Assembly (NCBI RefSeq): GCF_017313105.1 | Contig: NZ_JAFLND010000002.1 | Span: 310,001 to 374,000, forward strand | DNA: 64,000 nucleotides | DNA from: [Muricauda] lutisoli (nom. illeg.) | Lineage (GTDB): Bacteria > Bacteroidota > Bacteroidia > Flavobacteriales > Flavobacteriaceae | Direction: 5' to 3' | Made by a program: the position numbers and the translations under genes | Notes under the pieces: model-generated | The model's database searches: none | Told to the model about the DNA's origin: nothing | Seen by the model: only the letters and a program-made list of their open reading frames with translations | Shown here: in pieces, positions 15,276-23,614 of the stretch | How positions within the stretch are numbered: the stretch's first letter is position 1 | Layout of the letters: each line of letters starts with the position of its first letter

Positions 15276-16592
15276 ATGAGCACAAAGACAATTCCGTATG
15301 TTCCTTACAAGGTTAAGGATATCTCACTTGCAGATTGGGGAAGGAAAGAAATTGAGCTTGCCGAGGCTGAAATGCCAGGGCTTATGGCCTTACGTGAAGA
15401 ATACGGTAGCCAACAACCTTTAAAAGGTGCCAGGATTGCCGGTTGTCTTCACATGACCATTCAAACTGCAGTCTTGATCGAGACGTTGGTAGCCCTTGGA
15501 GCCGAAGTAACTTGGAGCTCCTGTAATATCTTTTCCACTCAAGACCATGCCGCAGCCGCAATCGCAGCAGCTGGTATCCCAGTCTACGCATGGAAAGGCA
15601 TGAACGAGGAGGAATTTGATTGGTGTATTGAGCAAACCTTGTTCTTTGGAGAGGACAGAAAGCCATTGAACATGATCTTGGACGATGGAGGTGACCTTAC
15701 CAATATGGTTTTGGACCAGTACCCAGAATTGGCAACGGGCATTAAAGGACTTTCCGAGGAAACCACTACGGGAGTACACCGCTTGTACGAAAGAATGAAG
15801 AAAGGAACATTGCCCATGCCGGCCATTAACGTGAACGATTCCGTGACCAAATCCAAGTTTGACAACAAATATGGATGTCGTGAAAGTGCCGTGGATGCCA
15901 TTCGAAGGGCAACCGACACTATGTTGGCAGGTAAGCGTGTGGTGGTTGCAGGTTATGGGGATGTTGGAAAAGGTACCGCAGCATCATTCCGTGGAGCAGG
16001 GGCCATTGTTACCGTTACGGAAATTGATCCTATTTGTGCCCTACAAGCCTGTATGGACGGTTTTGAAGTTAAAAAGCTGGAAACCGTGATATCCAATGCG
16101 GATATCGTAATCACTTCAACAGGGAATAAGGACATTATCCGTGAAGAACATTTCCGAGCCTTGAAGGACAAAGCCATTGTTTGTAACATCGGTCATTTTG
16201 ATAATGAAATAGATATGGCTTGGTTGAACGGGAATTATGGCGACACCAAAGACGAAATTAAGCCACAAGTTGATAAATATACCATTGATGGCAAAGACGT
16301 AGTGATCTTGGCAGAAGGTAGATTGGTAAACCTTGGTTGTGCTACAGGACACCCAAGTTTTGTAATGAGCAACTCCTTCACCAACCAGACCTTGGCCCAA
16401 ATAGAGCTTTGGAACCACAACGAAAAATATGCCAATGAGGTGTATATGTTGCCCAAACATTTGGATGAAAAAGTAGCCAAATTGCACTTGTCGCGTTTAG
16501 GTGCGGAGTTGACCGAACTTAAGCAAGAGCAAGCAGACTATATCGGTGTTAATGTAGAAGGTCCCTTTAAACCTGAATACTATCGATACTAA
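15276..16592 (+). CDS. ahcY: Adenosylhomocysteinase
   Basis: The enzyme hydrolyses S-adenosylhomocysteine to adenosine and homocysteine in the methyl cycle. From ATG 15276 it has 438 residues. Conserved features include [48 protein letters not shown], the NAD-binding [20 protein letters not shown] and the C-terminal tail [10 protein letters not shown], whose Lys and Tyr complete the cofactor site of the neighbouring subunit. The frame opens 20 codons earlier, but that part lies before the likely transcription start. An intrinsic terminator follows directly. Confidence 0.97.
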   Translation: MSTKTIPYVPYKVKDISLADWGRKEIELAEAEMPGLMALREEYGSQQPLKGARIAGCLHMTIQTAVLIETLVALGAEVTWSSCNIFSTQDHAAAAIAAAGIPVYAWKGMNEEEFDWCIEQTLFFGEDRKPLNMILDDGGDLTNMVLDQYPELATGIKGLSEETTTGVHRLYERMKKGTLPMPAINVNDSVTKSKFDNKYGCRESAVDAIRRATDTMLAGKRVVVAGYGDVGKGTAASFRGAGAIVTVTEIDPICALQACMDGFEVKKLETVISNADIVITSTGNKDIIREEHFRALKDKAIVCNIGHFDNEIDMAWLNGNYGDTKDEIKPQVDKYTIDGKDVVILAEGRLVNLGCATGHPSFVMSNSFTNQTLAQIELWNHNEKYANEVYMLPKHLDEKVAKLHLSRLGAELTELKQEQADYIGVNVEGPFKPEYYRY

Positions 16593-16615
16593 GCACAAAG
16601 GCTTTATAAAACAAA

Positions 16616-16645
16616 AAACCCATGGTCAAAACCATGGGTTTTTTT
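16616..16645 (+). terminator. Intrinsic terminator after ahcY
   Basis: AAACCCATGGT pairs with ACCATGGGTTT around a CAAA loop and runs into seven T. It also lies past the stop of the convergent DUF3332 gene and can act for both. Confidence 0.88.
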
Positions 16646-16662
16646 ATTGGACATTAGTTGTA

Positions 16663-17241
16663 TTAGTCGGCCAATAAGGTCTCGCCATAGAAGCAAGTCT
16701 TGCTTTCTTCCAACAAAGCCAATCCTTCTTCCCTTGTACTCATTGGGTCTATTTTTACTTCTTCACCGTTTGGCATGTAAACAATGTAGAACCCTTCTTC
16801 AAAAGAGGATAGCTTTATAATTTCTCCATTAGGGCGAACTGCATTCCAGGATTTTTCATCTGGTTTGTATACCAAATCAATCTTCTTACCTTTTTTAGGT
16901 CCTTCTACTACAGTTACCTGCATTCTGTTCTTGGTAGCAATCATCTCAAAAGTATTGCCATCATGTTCCACCATTTGCGTTTCAGACTCACCATCCTTCA
17001 TGGCAATTGGGTTAGATCCAGACCAGAACTCAATTACGTTGAAGATAATGGTGTCTCCCAAGAAAAATAATCCATAAACAGGAACAATGTTAAGCCCCCA
17101 AAAAATAAGGTTGTCCAAAAATCTGCTATTCGTAAGCCCTTGGTTCCAATCCTTCAAGCTATTGAACGCGCTAAAAGATCCCAAACAGCTTGAAAACAGG
17201 ATAGAACAAGCCAACAACGAAGAAATAATGATTTTTTTCAT
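16663..17241 (-). CDS. DUF3332 lipoprotein
   Basis: From ATG 17241 the product is a 192-residue lipoprotein: signal MKKIIISSLLACSILFSSC with a lipobox Cys at 19, a second hydrophobic stretch (about 46-68, LIFWGLNIVPVYGLFFLGDTI), then a beta-rich domain with FEMIATKNRMQVTVVEGPKKG and FYIVYMPNGEEVKIDP. This matches DUF3332, found widely in Bacteroidota and some Proteobacteria. Function unknown. A longer frame begins at 17379, but it would hide the signal peptide and overlap the start of the divergent aldolase-like gene, so I reject it. Confidence 0.85.
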   Translation of the reverse strand: MKKIIISSLLACSILFSSCLGSFSAFNSLKDWNQGLTNSRFLDNLIFWGLNIVPVYGLFFLGDTIIFNVIEFWSGSNPIAMKDGESETQMVEHDGNTFEMIATKNRMQVTVVEGPKKGKKIDLVYKPDEKSWNAVRPNGEIIKLSSFEEGFYIVYMPNGEEVKIDPMSTREEGLALLEESKTCFYGETLLAD

Positions 17242-17355
17242 GATAAAAGATTTATAGTTAGTGTTTTTAAAGCTACGAAAAAATCCGGTTGCAACTATTT
17301 TCATACTTTTTCCGCTTTGATCACTACCTTTATTCCCGCTTGAATCCGAATAGAC

Positions 17356-18465
17356 ATGAAAAACTGGTACGAAATACAAAATATAGAAACGGTTGACTCC
17401 CCATCAATTGCTTTATATAAGGAACATTTATCCTTTAATATCCAAAAGATGATTTCCTTGGTAGATGGCCAAACCAAACGCCTGATGCCCCACATCAAAA
17501 CGAACAAAATGCCCAAGGTAATGGAGCTGTTATTGGCTTTGGGCATCTCAAATTTTAAGGCCTCCACCATTGCTGAAGCAGAGATTGCCGCAGAAGTTGG
17601 GGCCAAATCCGTTTTGATCGCCCACCAATTGGTCGGTCCAAAAGTAGAACGTTTCCTCGCTCTTGTGAAGCACTATCCCAGAACCCAATTTTCAACTATT
17701 TTGGACAATGTAGACAGTGCTGAACTTTTAAATCAAAAAGCAGCGGAACTGGGACTTACCGTTGACGTTTATATTGATATAAACAACGGGATGAACCGTT
17801 CGGGCATTGAAATAGGCCCTGGGCTCGACGAATTAGTGGCGTATTTAAAAATATGCAAGTCTTTGCATTTTAAAGGGTTACATGCTTATGACGGACATTT
17901 AAGAGATAAAGATTTTACAACGAGGCAAGAAAAGATAGAAAAAGGGGTGAAAGATGTTGAAACCTATTTTGCGGCGCTAAGAGTGGATTATCCTGCGGTG
18001 GAATTGATATGTGGAGGAACACCTTCCTTTACTTCGCATGCTTTACAAGAAAAAAGGATTACCAGCCCGGGCACCTGTGTACTTTGGGATTGGGGTTATG
18101 GAGAAAAGTTAACGGAGCAGGACTTTAAGCACGCCGCCCTTTTGGTTACCCGAATTATTTCGAAACCTACGGAAGGAATCATTACCGTTGATTTAGGACA
18201 TAAATCGGTAGCAGCGGAAAACCCGATTGACAAAAGGGTCAAATTCTTGAACCTTGAAGGCTACGAACTGGTTTCGCAAAGTGAAGAACATGGGGTCATC
18301 AAAATAAAAGAATGGGGCAAATGCAAGGTTGGAGATGTCCTATATGGCATTCCGTATCACATTTGTCCCACTATAAACCTTCACGATGAAGTTTCGGTAA
18401 TCGAGAACGGTAAGAAAGTAGATACTTGGGAGATTACCGCCCGAAAACGAAAGCTTACATTCTAG
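17356..18465 (+). CDS. D-threonine aldolase-like PLP enzyme
   Basis: This 369-residue fold-type III PLP protein belongs to the D-threonine aldolase/D-serine dehydratase-like group. The PLP lysine is Lys48 in RLMPHIKTNKMP, matching the usual RPHxKTHK. The barrel contains LDNVDSAELLNQ, VYIDINNGMNRSG and CGGTPSFTSH. The C-terminal metal site of the family is seen as His335 and Cys337 in PYHICPTINLHD. The likely reaction is retro-aldol cleavage of D-threonine or related beta-hydroxy amino acids to glycine and an aldehyde, or dehydration of D-serine. It stands alone. Confidence 0.9.
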   Translation: MKNWYEIQNIETVDSPSIALYKEHLSFNIQKMISLVDGQTKRLMPHIKTNKMPKVMELLLALGISNFKASTIAEAEIAAEVGAKSVLIAHQLVGPKVERFLALVKHYPRTQFSTILDNVDSAELLNQKAAELGLTVDVYIDINNGMNRSGIEIGPGLDELVAYLKICKSLHFKGLHAYDGHLRDKDFTTRQEKIEKGVKDVETYFAALRVDYPAVELICGGTPSFTSHALQEKRITSPGTCVLWDWGYGEKLTEQDFKHAALLVTRIISKPTEGIITVDLGHKSVAAENPIDKRVKFLNLEGYELVSQSEEHGVIKIKEWGKCKVGDVLYGIPYHICPTINLHDEVSVIENGKKVDTWEITARKRKLTF

Positions 18466-18542
18466 ACCAAGTCCTAGAAAACTATCATCACTCCTCCCAA
18501 TACCCACATTTATTTATGAAACCATTAAAAATGATTGCAAAC

Positions 18543-18573
18543 AAAAGAGGCCCCGCAATGCGGGGCCTCTTTT
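18543..18573. terminator. Bidirectional terminator between the aldolase-like gene and rpmA
   Basis: A perfect 14-bp stem (AAAAGAGGCCCCGC) with an AAT loop has A-runs and T-runs at its base on both strands, so it can terminate both convergent transcripts. Confidence 0.88.
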
Positions 18574-18591
18574 AACTATTATCGTTACTTA

Positions 18592-18852
18592 TTAAGCTTC
18601 GAAAGGTTCGATGGAAACATAGGATTTACCACCAACTTTCTTTTCAAACTTAACAATACCATCTACCTTGGCGTGCAAGGTATGGTCTTTTCCTGCGTAT
18701 ACATTGTCGCCAGGATTGTGCTTGGTACCACGTTGTCTTACAATAATGTTACCAGCAGTTGCTGCCTGACCACCAAAAATCTTAACACCTAAGCGTTTCG
18801 ATTCTGATTCTCTACCGTTTTTTGAACTACCTACACCTTTCTTGTGAGCCAT
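18592..18852 (-). CDS. rpmA: 50S ribosomal protein bL27
   Basis: This 86-residue protein is bL27, which reaches the peptidyl transferase centre with its N-terminal arm. The sequence begins [18 protein letters not shown] directly, with no cleavable Firmicutes-type leader. [30 protein letters not shown] is the family core. It lies 24 bases after rplU, the usual order, and ends before a strong terminator. Confidence 0.98.
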   Translation of the reverse strand: MAHKKGVGSSKNGRESESKRLGVKIFGGQAATAGNIIVRQRGTKHNPGDNVYAGKDHTLHAKVDGIVKFEKKVGGKSYVSIEPFEA

Positions 18853-18876
18853 GATATATAAATTTTAGTTCTTTTC

Positions 18877-19416
18877 TTATTTGCTTAACGCTTCGATCAA
18901 CTCGGCTTTCTTCATGGAAGAATAACCGGTAATTTCTTTGGCCTTTGCCATTTCCTTCAACTCGGCAACCGTTTTGGAACTCAAATCCTCAGTTGCTTTT
19001 GGAGCTTCTTTTTTAGGAGTTGCCGCTTTTTTCTCTGCTTTTTTAGGTTCTGCAGCAGGCTTATCCTCAGCTTTAGCTTTTGCAGGAGCCGCTTTCTTGG
19101 CACCTTTTGCTACAATACCTTCAACAACAATCTCGGTCAAATATTGTCTGTGACCATTTTTCTTACGGTAACCTTTACGTCTTTTCTTTTTAAAGACGAT
19201 TACCTTATCTCCTTTAAGGTGTTTTACTACTTTGGCTTCAACAGCCGCACCTTCTATGACCGGGGCGCCAATGGTTACGTTACCACCGTCTTCCAAAAGA
19301 AGAACTTTGTCGAAAGTAACTTTCTTACCTTCATCTTCCTGCAAACGGTGAACGTACACTTTTTGGTCTTTTGCAACTTTAAATTGCTGCCCTGCCATCT
19401 CTACAATTGCGTACAT
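18877..19416 (-). CDS. rplU: 50S ribosomal protein bL21 with a C-terminal SAP/Rho_N-like extension
   Basis: Residues 1-102 are normal bL21 (MYAIVEMAGQQFKVAKDQ, KVVKHLKGDKVIVFKKKRRKGYRKKNGHRQ). bL21 usually ends there. This protein continues for about 75 residues: a Lys/Ala/Pro-rich linker (about 106-143) and a compact end module LSSKTVAELKEMAKAKEITGY then MKKAELIEALSK, which has the helix-turn-helix look of SAP or Rho N-terminal domains that bind nucleic acid. It is co-transcribed with rpmA from a well-formed promoter at 19467-19496. Confidence 0.97.
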   Translation of the reverse strand: MYAIVEMAGQQFKVAKDQKVYVHRLQEDEGKKVTFDKVLLLEDGGNVTIGAPVIEGAAVEAKVVKHLKGDKVIVFKKKRRKGYRKKNGHRQYLTEIVVEGIVAKGAKKAAPAKAKAEDKPAAEPKKAEKKAATPKKEAPKATEDLSSKTVAELKEMAKAKEITGYSSMKKAELIEALSK

Positions 19417-19466
19417 AATGCGTTAATTAGATTAAAATTACTGCGCTTTATCAAAATTAGCGGGTG

Positions 19467-19496
19467 CAAATATACTGCTAAATCCTTAATCTACAA
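19467..19496 (-). promoter_or_regulatory. Promoter of rplU-rpmA
   Basis: On the minus strand TTG (19494-19496) and TATATTTG (19467-19474) are separated by 19 bases, a full match to the Bacteroidota -33/-7 pattern. Transcription should start near 19460, giving a 5' UTR of about 45 bases. Confidence 0.75.
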
Positions 19497-19511
19497 GTAT
19501 TCCTCCTCGAT

Positions 19512-19967
19512 TTAACCCATTATTTTTTTAGAGTTGTTGCTCGTTTTAAAAAGTTGCATAAAGGATAGGGTCAAAACCAAGGTGGTTGCAAACCCCATAA
19601 TGGCCACAGTAAAAAAGACAATGCCCTGGAAGTTTTTATAATCACTCGACCATGCGCTGGAAAGTTTATCTAAAAAAGTGGTGTCCAATTCTGTCGCGTA
19701 AAAGGCAAAGAAAATGGTGAACAGCAATGTAGCGACAAAGCCAGTAGTGATACCTGCCGTAAACCCCTTTCCATAATTAAAGTCCTTTCCTTGTTTTATC
19801 TTGGTATACTTAATGGTCTCGTATATCCCAAACCCGGTAATTACACCATTAAATAAGCTGTAGAACACATTGGTATGTTTTCCCATCAAGGCCAAAATCA
19901 AAAAATACGCTATCAGTACAGCACTGGTGACTATACCGAAACGGATAGGAAGGGTTAAATTTTTCAT
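19512..19967 (-). CDS. DUF4199 membrane protein
   Basis: This 151-residue inner-membrane protein has four hydrophobic helices (about 8-28, 35-50, 70-92, 114-140). It carries the family features FNGVITGFGIYETIKYTKI, GKDFNYGKGFTAGITTGF and a C-terminal helix. DUF4199 is common in Bacteroidota and has no assigned role. It is upstream of rplU on the same strand, but rplU has its own promoter. Confidence 0.87.
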   Translation of the reverse strand: MKNLTLPIRFGIVTSAVLIAYFLILALMGKHTNVFYSLFNGVITGFGIYETIKYTKIKQGKDFNYGKGFTAGITTGFVATLLFTIFFAFYATELDTTFLDKLSSAWSSDYKNFQGIVFFTVAIMGFATTLVLTLSFMQLFKTSNNSKKIMG

Positions 19968-20152
19968 ATTCTCTTTTTTTTGGTTTCATTGTATAATTTA
20001 CTGAATGTTTGTGAATTATCCCATACTTTAATTCTAAAGACTTTTTTAAAATTTACATCTCGTAGGAAAATATTCTATATTTAGCGTAACATCAATCGTT
20101 AAATCGATACCAACCTCTTAGCAACATCAATTTTTAAATACTGACTATTAAC

Positions 20153-21475
20153 ATGAAAAAACATTTGTTTTCTGCATTTGCAATGCTCTTCGGAATAACG
20201 CTGCTTTCGGCACAGGAGGTAGTTTATGAAGAGTATGATCTGGACAATGGGCTGCACGTGATCCTACACCAGGACAACTCGGCCCCAGTAGTAACCACTT
20301 CGGTAATGTACCATGTGGGATCTAAGGACGAAGACCCTGAGAAAACGGGTTTTGCCCACTTTTTTGAACATTTACTGTTCGAGGGGACCAAAAACATTGA
20401 GCGTGGTGAGTGGGACCAAATTGTAGCTTCCAACGGAGGAAGGCACAATGCCAATACCTTTTTGGACCGCACGTATTATTATGAGGTATTCCCATCCAAT
20501 AGCTTGGAAGTTGGACTTTGGTTGGAATCCGAACGTTTGATGCACCCCATAATCGGACAAGTAGGGGTGGACACCCAAAAAGAGGTGGTGCAAGAGGAAA
20601 AGAGACTTCGGGTAGATAACTCTCCCTACGGTGCCTTTTTTAATGAGATCCTGAAAAATCTATATACCAACCACCCATATCGCTGGGGGGTTATCGGATC
20701 TTTTGATCATTTGGCCAGTGCCACTTTGGACGATTTTAAAAAATTCAACCAAACGTTTTACGTGCCCAACAACGCTGTTCTGGTGGTAGCGGGAGACTTT
20801 GAAACCGATGAAACCAAGAAAATGATCGAGGATTATTTTGGGCCGATCCCAAGAGGTGCCGAAATAAAAAGACCCAATGTGGAGGAAGAGCCGATCACCA
20901 AAACCAAGTTTGCGAAATATTACGATCCCAACATCCAAATTCCTGCAATCCTGTTGGCATACAGAACGCCTGGGCAAGGCCAGCGAGATGCTTATGTCAT
21001 CAATATGATTTCCACCTATTTGAGCAGTGGTGAAAGCTCCAAACTTTACAAAAAATTGGTGGACGAGAAAAAAATGGCCCTGCAGATACTTTCTGTGCCC
21101 ATCGATGCTGAAGATTACAGCTCTTACATTGTTGGGGGGCTCCCCGTTGGTGACAATTCCATTCAGGACATCAAAAAAGAGATTGACGAAGAAATTTTGA
21201 AGCTTCAAATGGAACTGATTTCCGAAAAAGATTACCAAAAGCTTCAAAACAAATTCGAAAACCAATTTGTGAACGCCAATAGCAGTGTGGAGGGTATCGC
21301 CAATTCTTTGGCTGAAAACTATATGCTAAAGGATGATACTGACCTCATAAATTCAGAAATAGACATTTACCGTTCCATTACCCGTGAAGAAATCATGGAA
21401 GTGGCCAAAAAATATTTGAAGGTGAACCAACGTATCGAATTGGAGTATTTACCAGAACAAAAAGACGCTAATTAA
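20153..21475 (+). CDS. M16-family zinc peptidase, catalytic subunit
   Basis: This 440-residue protein is a pitrilysin-like peptidase with a signal peptide (cleaved near LSA-Q), so it acts in the periplasm. The inverted zinc motif HFFEH is at residues 69-73, and the distal Glu is in the VVQEEKR segment near 147-152. The second half contains the usual substrate-binding domain (ISTYLSSGESSKLYKKLVDEKK). It is followed after one base by a second M16 gene, the normal arrangement for a two-subunit active/inactive peptidase pair. Substrates of such periplasmic pairs are generally unknown. Confidence 0.93.
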   Translation: MKKHLFSAFAMLFGITLLSAQEVVYEEYDLDNGLHVILHQDNSAPVVTTSVMYHVGSKDEDPEKTGFAHFFEHLLFEGTKNIERGEWDQIVASNGGRHNANTFLDRTYYYEVFPSNSLEVGLWLESERLMHPIIGQVGVDTQKEVVQEEKRLRVDNSPYGAFFNEILKNLYTNHPYRWGVIGSFDHLASATLDDFKKFNQTFYVPNNAVLVVAGDFETDETKKMIEDYFGPIPRGAEIKRPNVEEEPITKTKFAKYYDPNIQIPAILLAYRTPGQGQRDAYVINMISTYLSSGESSKLYKKLVDEKKMALQILSVPIDAEDYSSYIVGGLPVGDNSIQDIKKEIDEEILKLQMELISEKDYQKLQNKFENQFVNANSSVEGIANSLAENYMLKDDTDLINSEIDIYRSITREEIMEVAKKYLKVNQRIELEYLPEQKDAN

Positions 21476-21476
21476 G

Positions 21477-23549
21477 ATGAAAAAGTATTTAATTTTAGCA
21501 GCGCTGTCTTTATTTATGACAGCCACATTTGCACAAATAGACCGGAGTACACCGCCAGAACCAGGACCGGCTCCCAAAATCAACTTAAAAGAGCCCGCCC
21601 GTTTTGAACTTAAAAACGGTTTGAAAGTACTCGTGGTGGAAAACCACAAATTGCCAAGGGTCCGTATTCAGCTTTCCATTGACAACCCACCTATTTTGGA
21701 GGGCGACAAAGCCGGGGTATCCGCCCTTACCGGAAGTATGTTGGGCAAAGGGTCCAAAAACATTCCAAAGGATGAATTTTACGAGGAAGTAGATTTTCTG
21801 GGTGCCAACATCTACATTGGGGAACAAAGTGCTTTTGCCAGTTCTCTGTCCAAATATTTCCCTAGAATTTTAGAGTTAATGGCCGATGCCGCACTTAACC
21901 CTGACTTTCTGCAAGAAGAATTTGAAAAGGAAAAAGAAAAGCTGATCACAGGAATCAAATCCGAAGAGAAAGACGTTTCCGCCATTGCCAATAGAGTTCA
22001 GGCAGCCCTGGCCTACGGTAAAAACCACCCTTATGGCGAATTTATGACCGAGGAAACCGTAAACAATGTTTCCCTGGTTGATGTAGAGCAGTTCTACCGC
22101 TCTTATTTTGTACCTGCCAATGCTTATTTGGTGGTAATCGGTGATGTTGATTTTGAAACTGTGAAAGAGTTGGTCACCGAAGCCTTTACGCCATGGTCCA
22201 AGGCAGTGCCTCCATCTCTTTCCTACTCCGACCCGAAAGATGTACAGTATACTCAAATCAACTTTGTTGATGTGCCAAACGCTGTGCAATCGGAAGTTGC
22301 CGTGGAAAACATAACCAACTTAAAAATGAAGGATGAGGACTACCTGGATGCTCTTTTGGCCAACAGAATCCTAGGCGGTGGCGGACAGGCTCGCTTATTT
22401 CAAAATTTAAGAGAAGATAAAGGATATACCTATGGGTCTTATTCCGGAATCAGGGCGAACAAATACAGCCCCATGCGATTTAACGCTTATGCACAGGTAA
22501 GAAACGCTGTTACCGATAGCTCTGTGGTGGAAATTTTGAAAGAAATACAAAAAATCACTTCCGAGCCGGTTTCCGATGAAGAATTGGCAAACGCCAAGGC
22601 AAAATACGCAGGAAGCTTTGTAATGGCTCTGGAAAAACCCGAAACAGTGGCAAATTATGCCTTAAACATAGAAACGGAAGGCCTTCCAAAAGATTTTTAT
22701 GAAACGTATTTGGAGCGATTGGATGCCATAACCAAAGAAGACGTACAAAAGGCCGCCGAAAAACACTTTTCCACTACCAATGCCCGTGTGGTGGTAACAG
22801 GAAAAGGTAGTGACGTTTTGGAAAACTTGGAAAAGGTCAGTTTCAATGGAAAAGATGTTCCTGTACTTTACTATGACAAGTATGCGAACAAAACGGAAAA
22901 ACCCGATTATAATGCTGCCGTACCCGAAGGTGTAGACGCAACATCCGTATTGGAAAAGTATATTGAGGCCATTGGAGGCAAATCGAAACTTGAAGGTGTG
23001 GATTCTTATTCCATGATGGCCGAAGCTGAAATGCAGGGCATGAAGTTAGAGCTTGAAATGAAGAAAACGTCTCAAGATCAGTTTATGCAAGACGTAAAAG
23101 TAATGGGCAACTCCATGCAAAAACAAGTACTGGATGGCGACTCGGGCTATATGGTAGTTCAAGGCCAGCGCAAGGATCTTTCTCCTGAAGAGATTGCAAA
23201 AATCAAGGAAGAATCTGCCGCTTTCCCGGAACTCAACTACTTGGCCGCAGGAGATATTGCACTTGAAGGCATTGAGCCTGTGGGTGATAAAAAAGCCTAT
23301 AAGTTGAAAATAAGTGATAGCAAAACCGCATTCTACGATGTGGAAACCGGACTCAAGGTACAGGAAATAAACACCCAAGAAGTTCAAGGCCAACAAATGA
23401 CCAGCACTTTGGGGTATGGTGACTATCAAGAAGTATCCGGAATTAAATTTCCTTTCAAGTTAATGCAGACCATGGGACCTCAGAACATGGAGTTTATTGT
23501 AAAAGAAATCAAGGTTAACGAAGGAGTTGAAGCCTCTGATTTTAAATAA
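21477..23549 (+). CDS. M16-family non-catalytic subunit fused to a lipoprotein-like C-terminal domain
   Basis: This 690-residue protein has a signal peptide and an M16 core (about 35-470). The zinc motif is absent: the position of HxxEH reads ALTGSML (about residues 83-89). The R/Y motif typical of the partner subunit is present in LREDKGYTYGSYSG. Residues about 495-690 form an extra domain starting ATSVLEKYIEAIGGKSKLEG and ending in beta-strands with FYDVETGLKVQEI, which resembles LolA/LppX-type outer-membrane lipoprotein-related folds. It probably pairs with the upstream subunit as a heterodimer. The added domain may bind a lipid or peptide ligand, which is inference. Confidence 0.92.
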   Translation: MKKYLILAALSLFMTATFAQIDRSTPPEPGPAPKINLKEPARFELKNGLKVLVVENHKLPRVRIQLSIDNPPILEGDKAGVSALTGSMLGKGSKNIPKDEFYEEVDFLGANIYIGEQSAFASSLSKYFPRILELMADAALNPDFLQEEFEKEKEKLITGIKSEEKDVSAIANRVQAALAYGKNHPYGEFMTEETVNNVSLVDVEQFYRSYFVPANAYLVVIGDVDFETVKELVTEAFTPWSKAVPPSLSYSDPKDVQYTQINFVDVPNAVQSEVAVENITNLKMKDEDYLDALLANRILGGGGQARLFQNLREDKGYTYGSYSGIRANKYSPMRFNAYAQVRNAVTDSSVVEILKEIQKITSEPVSDEELANAKAKYAGSFVMALEKPETVANYALNIETEGLPKDFYETYLERLDAITKEDVQKAAEKHFSTTNARVVVTGKGSDVLENLEKVSFNGKDVPVLYYDKYANKTEKPDYNAAVPEGVDATSVLEKYIEAIGGKSKLEGVDSYSMMAEAEMQGMKLELEMKKTSQDQFMQDVKVMGNSMQKQVLDGDSGYMVVQGQRKDLSPEEIAKIKEESAAFPELNYLAAGDIALEGIEPVGDKKAYKLKISDSKTAFYDVETGLKVQEINTQEVQGQQMTSTLGYGDYQEVSGIKFPFKLMQTMGPQNMEFIVKEIKVNEGVEASDFK

Positions 23550-23567
23550 TACCATTCTTTTTAAAGC

Positions 23568-23598
23568 AAAAAAGGCGCTCTAAACGAGCGCCTTTTTT
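23568..23598. terminator. Bidirectional terminator between the M16 pair and the copper receptor
   Basis: AAAAAAGGCGCTC pairs with GAGCGCCTTTTTT around a TAAAC loop, serving both convergent transcripts. Confidence 0.88.
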
Positions 23599-23614
23599 AT
23601 TGTTCTCGAAATTA

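Noticed and set aside
16116..16487. A 123-codon frame antisense to ahcY
   Set aside because: Entirely inside a highly conserved gene and without recognisable features.
17242..17379. A 46-codon extension of the DUF3332 lipoprotein
   Set aside because: It would bury the lipoprotein signal and overlap the divergent aldolase-like gene start.
20660..21265. A 201-codon frame antisense to the M16 peptidase
   Set aside because: It is the shadow of a strongly conserved gene; no family features are seen and its codon pattern follows the opposite strand.
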